A stretch of 64,000 nt of DNA from Turritopsis dohrnii (Eukaryota > Cnidaria > Hydrozoa > Anthoathecata > Oceaniidae), in contig BQMF02000478.1 of assembly GCA_027922465.2 (NCBI GenBank), forward strand, positions 62,001-126,000, read 5' to 3'. Position numbers and translations under genes: made by a program. The notes under the pieces are model-generated. The model was not told where the DNA came from. It saw only the letters and a program-made list of their open reading frames with translations, and searched no databases. This document shows, piece after piece, positions 55,724-64,000 of this stretch (positions are counted from its first letter, which is position 1; each line of letters opens with the position of its first letter).

Positions 55724-56838
55724 TATGTATATAGAATCTTGTTACAATATGTCATCAATTGTTATGTCGTATTCTAGTAGTTTGTCTACACTTTTATTTG
55801 GAAGATATGTTGATGCTTTTTCCTGTACTTTTTGTTTGATGTTTTCTTGCTTTTTCCTGTCAAAGCCTAAAACGTAAGTCTCGAAATTTGACTTTGATGA
55901 TCAACAAGTTGACTTAATTTAAATACATAGGGTAAATGCTATCCTACAGAAGAATTACATCCAATCTTTGTTTTTGATAAAATGGAATGTACATAGTTCT
56001 GGTACTGGTTTTTCTTTGTCAAGTTGTTGGTTCAATTTTTCAATCATAGCTGGTACATCTCTTTTACAACAGGATTTGTGCACGAGATATATTCAAGCTC
56101 CCTTGGTACAATTTTCTTATCTTTGCTGACTTAAGTTTAATTTCATTAAAAGGAATCATCGGAATTGAACTTTTGGTACTTCTCCTATGCCACCTTTGAA
56201 GCTGTTCTGTACAAGTTAACTCCAAAGTTTCACTCATTAGTTTCACTGTAGTGTTTTAAAAAGAGCAATAATGCTAAAACATGACAACAAAGACCGCTTG
56301 CTCCAACAAGACAGATGCAGTGTGCTTTTCTTGGACACCCTTCTTGGAACATAATAACTGCTGGTCGCGCATCATGGCCATAGGACTTTTTTATCATGGC
56401 TTTTACAAACGTGCTTGAAGGGACAGAGGATGTGTCAACCAAAGTTTTAACCGAAATAATTTTCCTGCTTTGTACTCATTCGTACAGCTTTTTCCTGTTG
56501 TCCTTGACTCCCCTCTTTCTTTACTAACAAGAAAAAATTCTTAGACAAGCGTAATTCTTCAACAAGTTCATTGAAACCCTTGGAAACACTGAGTCATCAA
56601 GGTTCCATTGGGCAGATACGGGTGGGATATCTAAAGGGTCAAGACTACTTGGAAGTTTGAAGTTTCGGTTAGTCTTGTCTTTCAGTTTCTTTAATAGATT
56701 TGGGTAACGTAAATACTTTTGGATTCTGTTTATTAATTCTTCTTTAGTGCCAGAAATTGCCAAATCAACATCTCTCAACCACATAACGGCTTGATCTTTT
56801 GAAAAATCTTTAATACAACTCATTTCAACTGCAAGCAC
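55724..56838 (-). pseudogene. SAP/SWIM/YqaJ protein, 5' part (first half of a split gene)
   Basis: Minus strand, right of the LTR element. It starts at 56838 or at the nested ATG (MSCIKDFSKDQ). IKDFSKDQAVMWLRDVDLAI and EELINRIQKYL form a SAP-like helix pair (DNA binding), then LDPLDIPPVSAQW. At 56442 comes a SWIM-type zinc finger: HCICLVGASGLCCHVLAL (C-x-C ... C-x-H). At 56246 comes TEQLQRWHRRSTKSSIPM, typical of this family before the nuclease. Breaks occur between these blocks. The gene continues at 50123 once the LTR element is skipped. Confidence 0.78.
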
Positions 56839-56894
56839 ATGTAAATAAACACATAAATTCTACCATTTTTCCCCACAGCGATGTTGCTCGGCTG

Positions 56895-56983
56895 TACGAC
56901 CGAGTCCGCCAAATCCCGCTAATTACAAAGTGGGGAAAAATCATTACAAAGTGGGGTAGAAATTACAAAGTGGGGCATAACAG
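56895..56983 (-). repeat. Right terminal and subterminal repeats of the ISL2EU-like element
   Basis: attacaaagtgggg occurs three times, at 56920-56933, 56944-56957 and 56962-56975, then cataacag. Mirror image of 46948-47025. Confidence 0.78.
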
Positions 56984-56986
56984 ATG

Positions 56987-58315
56987 CTATAAATGTGTGA
57001 AATAAAATGTCACATTTTGATTGATTTAAAGTACTCAAACTCATAAGGGCTCTGATTTTGTTATTCGCATTCTGTGTTAAGCCCTTAATATACACGTTCG
57101 TTCAGTTTTGCAGAGCCGTCGGGGTGTTATTATGCGCATGCGTCAGCGAGATTATAAAAAATCAACATGGAAACTTCTGATGAAGGATTTGGAGTAGTTT
57201 CATATACCTTCGCAAATTACGAAAATTCATCATATTTCGTTAATAAAATGCGAAAGCAGATAATTTTGTTTGAATTGAGTAATACCACAAAATAAACAGA
57301 AACAGCTATCATATTCGATTTTCGATTGAATCGATAGCTATTCTCTGATTTACTGCAGAGATGTGCTCTCAGGCAAAGCTTCATCAAAACGACAAAAATG
57401 AAACATCAAAATATTTTTTAAGTCAGGAAACCACAAATTAATTCGAAACATCTTATCTAGCTTTCTTGAAAATTCCACCTTGATGTTAGATTTTTTAAGG
57501 ATGTTATTGGAAATATCGTCAACCACCTCAATATGGCCACCCCCTTGAAGTGCATTCAAGAAACTTAGTAGATCGTGTGGAAATAGCCTGAAAAAAATCC
57601 TTTCAAAATTATACTTTTACTCCACGGAATAAAAGATAGCATTCTAACTTGACTGGTCTCAGAATAGAACAGGCATCTAGCCCAAAAGCATGTGCTTGAA
57701 TTGCTATTCAAAATGGAGGAATATAGAAACTTCCGTGAACACACAGAGAGGATCACACCTTTACTGAGTGGTCTGAAAACTCCCAAGTATGTCATCTGCA
57801 ATTCTGTGAAAACATAGACAAAAGGCAGAACTCAGAAAAGATCCAGAAAAGAGGAAGACAAAAAAATGTTATAACACATATTTAGTCGAAATCTGAAATC
57901 TTCTGAAAACATGAAAACACTCCTTCCCATTGCTGATAACAGGAACCCCACATTATCTGCTGAAAACCCACACAGAACTGTGTAAATATGATTTATGTCT
58001 AACATTGAATTTACAGCCATTCAGCTATCAAATGTAAACACACAATGTGTCTTTGCTGTCTGACAAAAAAATATGGAGGGAAAGACAGAAACAAAATGTC
58101 CATCTTGCAATGCAAACTTTACTTATGTTGTCACTGATATAATGATTAAATGCTCTTAGAGTGAAGTTCAAAATTGGATTTGAAAAAACCTCCAATATAC
58201 TTGAAAACACAGCAAAAAGTTAACAATGAATTTGAATGTACGAAAAAGCAAAAAAAATTTCAAAAAAAATTCAATGGCAACTCCTCAAGAATGTAGTGTT
58301 ACACGTCAGCAAGCA
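56987..58315. other. No firm gene; one possible minus-strand exon
   Basis: Apart from the candidate exon at 57350-57587, the open frames here are short and lack recognisable domains. A short plus-strand frame starting at the ATG at 57169 (METSDEGFGVVSYTF) is too short to assign. Confidence 0.4.
57350..57587 (-). CDS. Possible terminal exon of an unknown gene
   Basis: A strong acceptor on the minus strand (gatttttttcag) is followed by 79 open codons to a stop: LFPHDLLSFLNALQGGGHIE, ISNNILKKSNIKVEF, FRINLWFPDLKNILMFHFC. The composition looks protein-like, but no family is recognised, no upstream exon could be joined and no polyadenylation signal was found. It could be chance or a decayed exon. 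Confidence 0.3.
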
Positions 58316-58405
58316 GAAAATTTCAAGAACTAACTCCAATATCATATCATTTAAATTTGGTTGATCGAAAGTAAGCTAGACAAATTAAGTTTTATGCACA
58401 ATCAA

Positions 58406-58442
<37 letters not shown>

Positions 58443-58540
58443 AGGAAATTTCAAGAACTAACTCCAATATCATATCATTTAAATCTGGTTGATCGAAAGT
58501 AAGCTAGACAAATTAAGTTTTATACACAATTAATAAAAAA
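58316..58540 (+). repeat. 97-bp duplication around a TAAA microsatellite
   Basis: 58316-58412 and 58444-58540 are nearly identical (aactaactccaatatcatat..., aagctagacaaattaagttt), with three or four differences. They are separated by an (AAAT)n run. Confidence 0.85.
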
Positions 58541-60021
58541 ATATATAATCATTTCTTTTCCAGCCAATTTTTTTGTCAACAACACCAAAAGCATGTGTCA
58601 AAAGTAGTTCAGTCACTAAAAGAGCAATTGGATGCAGAAATCATAACCTTAAAGAAAATGTTAAAGTTAATTTAGGGATAGAGATGAAATCACATGCCAC
58701 TCAAACAGCTGTTCTTATAAAAACACTAGGGATAAACTTAAAGCGATTATTAGGTCACATTCAAATAATGTTATTAAGTACAATTGAACTTTAAGAAATT
58801 TTTTCTTACAATTTCAGATCCTTTGATATAAAAACACTATCATTTGCAAATCAAGGTCATGTCGCATCATCTTGGGCTGGTCCCAATTTAATAGTAGAAG
58901 CACCATTCACATTCTTGAACTTCACGAAACACTAATAGACTTGAACGTCAAGCGTCAAGCATACCATCGAATGAGTTACGTAGTAAACCATGTCCATAAG
59001 ATGTTGATTGTGAGATGATATAAATTTACTAATTTCCAAATGAGATAATATTTAGATAATATTTCTTATTAATAAAAGCTTTATCATAATCTACACACAT
59101 TTTATTCAAATGACAATATAAATGAAACAGTGCAATTCATTAACAATACTGGTATACTTCACCTTTATTTTGGAGGAACAGAATACACGGATTTCAAAAT
59201 AAAACGTTCCGTAAATTATATATATAGAATTTACCGAATGAATCTTTTTCGAGTAAAAATCAAGTGAAATCGGTGCCAGAAACAACTATGAGAGTTATAT
59301 AAACGAACCTTTGGCTCTTGAAATTGAGCATTCAATCGAGTATTTTAAGTTATTCAGCAAACAAGCATTAAATCAGTACCTTACTTTGAGAAAGAAATCA
59401 ACAAGTGGGTCGTTCGAAACCGGATTATCAAAAAATGCCACTGTATATATTTCCCCAAAGTTGCGAAAATTTTATCAATAATTATGTGTACATTGATAGA
59501 AAGTAATACAAAATTGATATAAAGTGACTGAGAAGTTACTATGGACAGGTAAAAATTAAAAACCTAAATGCAACTAATATTTCCACTTACACAAGTGAAT
59601 ATCAATAACCGCCTCAATGTGCAAAGCAATTGCATCATAATAAAAACGTATGATCTTTATTCCTGCAGAAGACAAGTTAAAGGATAGGCTTTTAAACCAT
59701 AAAATCACAGGAAACAATGTAATTCAAGAGAACACTTGCTTTTTATAACTTGGATAAAATAGTTATATATTACACAATCAAATTTGTATACAGGTTTACA
59801 AAAGAAAAATGTCAAACCTAATTTTAATACGTTATATTAGTATCAAAAATACTTTGGAGTAGACAACAATCAAAGGAATCAAAATATCTACTAACAAGTG
59901 ATATATGCAACATTTCAAATTAGGACAGAAAATTTATTTTCAAAAAAGAGATGTCCTTAAAGTGATAATTTTTAAAATTAAATTCAACTATTCAGAATAA
60001 GACATCTCTATTCAAAAAAGT
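58541..60021. other. No firm gene seen
   Basis: AT-rich. A 73-codon plus-strand frame (58573-58794) follows a good acceptor (tttcttttccag, 58562) and reads TPKACVKSSSVTKRAIGC, then stops. It could be an orphan or decayed exon. Nothing else stands out. Confidence 0.4.
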
Positions 60022-60750
60022 ACGGAAGCGTATTGGTGCCATGTTATTTTCGTGACATAAAATTGCTATCTAATGTCAAATTTAATTTCATAAAAATTTT
60101 CACTTCACATCGGAAATTCTATGTGATGTGAAATTTGTTTTTTTCACTTTTTTCACTTTACATAAATTGCTATGTCAAGTCAAAATAAATTTGTTTTGAT
60201 TTTGACATGTAAACGCTATGTCACATCAAATTTATAATTTTCATATATTTGACACGCCATAGTAAGGCTCTTGAAGTGATGTGTTGTTAAGTGGCACGAG
60301 GCTGTGTGGAGGTTATGATATCATGTGCATGTCAACAAGCTAAACGATAGAGAAGAATATAAAAGTAAGTATTCTTAGTTAAATTGAATCCCTTAAACCG
60401 TTTTGGTTAGGAGAACAGAAAGTCGTCTCACCTCATCGTTAGAAGACATTTTTGCGGCCATTTTTACAGCGCACGTTTTGTTTTGTTTTGCTTCAGCTTT
60501 TAAATCCAGTTAATGGTTATAAAGCACATACAGTGAACTTTTAATGTACATCAACTTATGTCAAAACTTTTTTAGAAATTTTGAAAAAATTTTGACTTGA
60601 CTTAGCTATGTGAAGTGAAAAAAAGTCCGCGTTATAATTTCACATCACATAAAAAATTTTATGTAATGTGAAAATTTTTTATAAAGCTTGAATTTGACAT
60701 TACATAGAAATTCTATGTCAAGAAAATAGATGGCACCAATACGCTTCCGT
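60022..60750. mobile_element. 0.73-kb TIR element, AAAAAAG flanks
   Basis: Inverted ends ACGGAAGCGTATTGGTGCCA and TGGCACCAATACGCTTCCGT. AAAAAAG lies beside both ends (one extra base on the left), fitting a 7-9 bp target duplication, though it is low-complexity. The interior is largely self-complementary with repeated tatgtgatgtgaaatt and cacatc...aaattt motifs. Non-coding. hAT- or Mutator-type is possible by duplication length. Confidence 0.7.
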
Positions 60751-61319
60751 AAAAAAGATATATTCATACTCAATATTTATTAAAAAGAGAATAAGTTTCA
60801 TTTTTGATTTTTAACTCAATATTTTGTCCTGCATCCTAGAACATTGTCAGGAACGTTAGACCCTGAAGAATATCTTCAATATTTATTGTGCGATTAAAAT
60901 GACCTTCGTGGAAAAAAACAACAGAATTTGGTAGTGAAAATATACATCTTTAACTAAATCACTACAAAGCTGAAAGTGGAAGTTTGTGTTCTGGCTTTGG
61001 ATTGTGTTTTGATTTATGTTCCATGTTTGTATAAGAAAAATTGAAAGTATTATTAATTTTTACAAAATATATCATATACAGTATATCAAAACAGTATACG
61101 AGATCATGGAATTAATCCATAGCAAATTATGTTTCTGTTGTAAGAGTAAATGACTATCCAGGGAAGCACACTCGACCAGATTCTTTCAAGTTATGTATCA
61201 CAATCCTGTGTTTTAAAATATTATACGGAATTGGTACTCTGAACATCTTATTGCATATAATACGACATCACGTTTTTACTTCTAGTTTTTGTAATGTACT
61301 CTTTGAATTTACAAAACTG
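60751..61319. other. No gene seen
   Basis: AT-rich without open frames of note. Confidence 0.5.
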
Positions 61320-61690
61320 GTTGAACTGGTTGTTCCCCACACCACATAAAAAGGTTTCCTATGGCTGTACTACGTATCATGTGCTTTCAAGTTCTCAGTT
61401 GTATTGGGCTACATCAATAAAAATAAATCTTCAGCTTGGCTATTAATAATAAATTTTCGCCTTTGCATTGAAATCACAGCTTCAATGTTTTGCTGCATTT
61501 AATCACCAATCATCATAACAACCAGTAAAAACATTATCAACAAATACAAAACATCATCGATATCAACATTCTTCTGTATTTTGCACGTTCATTCAAAAGT
61601 TTTTACAAAACTTTTTAAGGCAACACTGAACTAAGAATTTATTTCCATCATTTGATGTTTTTCATATTGAATCATTTATGTTCAAGTCTG
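61320..61690. repeat. Dispersed 0.35-kb repeat, copy B (partner 3307-3650)
   Basis: Collinear with copy A: ggttgttccccac, aaaaaggtttcct, tgtgctttca, ttcgcctttgcattgaaatc, aaaagtttttacaaaac and tttatttccatcatttgat occur in the same order. Confidence 0.6.
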
Positions 61691-62617
61691 TAAGAACCAT
61701 AGCGACATCCTTTCACCACACAAATGATAAGTCATTTTGATTTTACATTGAAGGTTTACTCGAAATTTTTGTGCTAATATCACATGGAGCTGTTTCTATG
61801 GAGACGCGCTTATTTTGAAACCCGTGTATTGCATGACGCAGTGACATACAACTAGCAGTTTAAAAGACTGTTTAATAATCAGTATTCACTGTGCCATAAC
61901 TTCATGAATTCACGTAAAAACTGATGATGAAAAAATAATCAAATACAAAGTTAAGTAAGTAAAGTACAAATTTAAGTCATCATGGCACAGGTTTGATCAA
62001 ACTTACTATCACAACTATCAACCATCACATGGACTAATCACTCCAGAACTGCACATTCTCTAAATGATCATCCTCCTTATACGAATATGAAAAGGATTAG
62101 GATTGTACAGTGTACAAAGGGGTGAAAGTATCCATCCATAACTTAATTACTTACAATCTGTTTATGGAATGATGCCTAGTGGACAGAAGAGTTACTTGCT
62201 TTGATGAAGGAGCATTTTCTTAAGGTGATTCTTGCTGCAGCTCAAAGAATGGCACCACGCGGAAGAAAAAAGGAAACAGGAAGGTTCAAACTACATTAAC
62301 CATTATATATAAGAATTAATTGTTCAAACGATTTCATATTCATAGGCTTTCTTGAAATAAAACGTTCCTGAATGAAAGTGTTTGGTGCTAGGATTTGAGA
62401 GCCATTTTTTAACCAAAACAAATACCCATAAAAAACTGACACCACATCAAATTATGCACTATCTACCTGATATAGTTATATACCTGATATGGTTCCAGGG
62501 GAAAACAATTTTTTTTTGTAAAAATGAGAATTTTTCAAAATGCTTTGGCACAAAGTTGTATTCTATGAAAAAAGGGAGAAAAATAAAAATTTTGAAAAAA
62601 AAAATTGATGGCGTCAC
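61691..62617. other. No gene seen
   Basis: AT-rich. An 84-codon plus-strand frame (62382-62636) is Lys/Phe-rich and runs into the foldback region. No domain recognised. Confidence 0.45.
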
Positions 62618-62635
62618 TAATTATGCGCATAATTA
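62618..62635. repeat. Perfect 18-bp palindrome
   Basis: TAATTATGCGCATAATTA, 30 bases from the foldback element. It may be part of that element's end or a protein-binding site. Confidence 0.7.
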
Positions 62636-62664
62636 AAGATTTTTTAGGCCAAAAAGTGACCCTT

Positions 62665-62985
62665 TTCTTAACAAGAATATCTTCTCACAGACTAATTCAA
62701 ATTCAATGAAACTTTCCAAAAATGATCTTTATATGTAGGAGCATGTTCTGTATTGATTACGTTTTTGAAAATTTCCCTGATTCACTCCAGGTTGTCTCTC
62801 AAACCCGAAAAAGCAAAATTTGGACATAAAGCTTCATGCATATACCCTCATTAAACAAAATTTAGAACCTAATTTGAAAAAGTAATCAATACAGAACATG
62901 CTAAATAGATTAAAGAAACTCTGTTGAAAATTTCAGCCAAAAATCTTTATCCGTTCAAAAGTTATCTTTGTTAAGAGGATGAAAA
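62665..62985. mobile_element. Foldback element with a perfect 21-bp inner inverted repeat
   Basis: AGCATGTTCTGTATTGATTAC at 62741-62761 is repeated inverted at 62882-62902. Looser pairing extends outward (ttaacaagaatatctt near 62670 against aagttatctttgttaagagg near 62960). It lies 150 bp beyond the 3' end of the Mutator-like transposase and might be a terminus of that element. Confidence 0.6.
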
Positions 62986-63132
62986 TTATACGAAAATGTG
63001 ATTCTGAGATATTGTAAAAAGAAAATAAAACTTTTAAAAAAATGAAATCAGCACTCAATCTGACAGTTTAAAATGCTCCATAACCATAAGTTTCACCCTC
63101 TTGTTGATTGTGTCTGTCCTCAAAATCTTTTC

Positions 63133-64000
63133 TTACAGCTCTAAGCTTTTTACGTCTTTTTTTCTCTGTTCCCTTGGCTCTTTCACGCGTATCGTATCAG
63201 CTTTCTCAAACCCGGTAATTGTAAAATATCCAGGTTCGATACCAAGTTTTTGAAAGACTGAAAGTAACCCCCTCTGTCCTTCATTAAATGAAATCACTGC
63301 TGAAGCAACAGCAGTCTTCAATGTGGAATTACCCACATAAATTCTTTTTGGACAGCGCGTCCAGACCAAATTGTTAAGAACCTCATTGACGTTCTGCGTC
63401 TGGCCGTGGAGGCATTTATTCAATAATTCCTCGCTTTCCAAGTCCTTACTTGAGAAAACATCAGAGATGACATCTGACACTGTTTCGTCAATATTTAACT
63501 TTCCTTTGTATGTGGTTTCTCCAGTAATCTTGTCGCTCTGATATTTGCACCAAGAATCTTCACGACGTGGACAATACTGATGGCGCTTTTCAGGATCGGG
63601 ATTTGCGGTCGAGTGGAATAATAACACAGCGGCAACAGATTTCTTCATTGCGTATAAATTATTAGTGTTTTGACGGATAGCCATGCCATAATGATTTTGC
63701 AATGTATTCATAACTTTATCCGTCAAACGGCCTTTACCTCTGCCGATCCCTTTACCGTCTCCTAGTTTTCGCCCCTTGTAGTCGGTCTTTATTTTACGCA
63801 AACGGGTATCACAGTCTGGACATCTATAGCAATCATAACTATAAGGGACATAAATAATTCACTCTCCATGATGAAATTACAGTCTTTTTGGACAGTTTCG
63901 AACCCATCCTCCAACAAAGAATGAGCAGTAGTGTCTAACTTTTTTGAGTTAGCGCCGGCAGACTGCGGTTCCTCAACAACAACATCTTGTAGTCGTACTT
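63133..64000 (-). pseudogene. Mutator-like (MULE) transposase, 3' part, frameshifted and cut by the window edge
   Basis: Minus strand, ending at 63133. In the last 222 codons, GKGIGRGKGRLTDKVMNTLQ, GMAIRQNTNNLYAMKKSV, PRREDSWCKYQ and LNKCLHGQTQNVNEVLNNLV, then TRCPKRIYVG, are the conserved C-terminal part of the Mutator-like transposases common in cnidarian genomes. HG-x-TQN-x-NE is the best signature. Upstream of 63801 the match changes frame (NFIMESELFMS at about 63880, then the YRCPDCDT knuckle in the other frame), so there is at least one frameshift near 63840. The catalytic N-terminal part is outside the window. Confidence 0.75.

Larger units (their letters stand above)
46948..56983. mobile_element. 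ISL2EU-like DNA transposon, split by an LTR retrotransposon
   Basis: Inverted ends CTGTTATGCC (46948) and GGCATAACAG (to 56983), each followed inward by three copies of a CCCCACTTTGTAAT-type repeat. ATG lies next to both ends (46945-46947, 56984-56986) and may be a 3-bp target duplication. Inside are a plus-strand THAP/DDE transposase and a convergent minus-strand SAP/SWIM/YqaJ protein. A transposase plus a YqaJ-type nuclease is the two-gene plan described for ISL2EU/IS4EU elements. Removing the nested 5.6-kb LTR element gives an original size near 4.4 kb. Both genes are decayed. Confidence 0.8.

Overview
This looks like a window of nuclear DNA from a marine invertebrate, most likely an anthozoan cnidarian (inference). 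It is AT-rich, gene-poor and intron-bearing. It carries a single-exon rhodopsin-family GPCR of the adenosine/melanocortin-like type expanded in corals and anemones, a secreted or membrane receptor built from phase-1 Ig and EGF-like exons, and a very varied set of transposable elements. Nothing prokaryotic or viral-genomic was seen. Most of the sequence is repeat debris, and many elements are nested in each other.

Layout. 0-7 kb: inverted 3' ends of a Penelope-like retroelement with a Harbinger-type MITE in one arm, a Tc1/mariner-type TIR element, a GACGTC-rich element, then about 3 kb with no visible gene. 7.9-12.3 kb: four head-to-tail copies of an 869-bp unit, one split by a piggyBac deletion derivative with TTAA duplications. 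14.1 kb: a small single-exon J-domain gene, next to a second GACGTC-rich element with a tRNA-like segment and a 122-bp tandem repeat. 15.9-20.2 kb: nested TIR elements, an ankyrin-repeat pseudogene and remnants related to the large transposon at 47-57 kb. 20.9-25.1 kb: an array of related repeats, three of which share one reading frame.

27.8-41.9 kb holds the best host gene candidate: a plus-strand gene with a signal-peptide exon, an Ig exon, a Cys-rich/EGF-like exon, a membrane-anchor exon and a PPxY cytoplasmic-tail exon, with compatible splice phases at most joints. An antisense, almost intact LINE (zinc finger, RT, CCHC and a restriction-like nuclease) lies in one of its introns. Its 3' end faces a convergent minus-strand GPCR gene (42.4-43.35 kb).

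44-47 kb carries pogo/Tigger-type MITEs and a transposase fragment. 46.9-57.0 kb is one composite: an ISL2EU-like DNA transposon with a THAP/DDE transposase on plus and a SAP/SWIM/YqaJ protein converging on minus. The YqaJ gene is split by a 5.6-kb LTR retrotransposon whose two LTRs are almost identical. That retrotransposon keeps gag and part of an env-like region but has lost RT, RNase H and integrase. 57-64 kb is largely empty, apart from repeats, a 0.73-kb TIR element, a foldback element and the 3' part of a Mutator-like transposase running off the window edge.

All calls come from reading the sequence and recalling family hallmarks. No database search was run. Exon joints, identities and repeat boundaries were worked out by eye.
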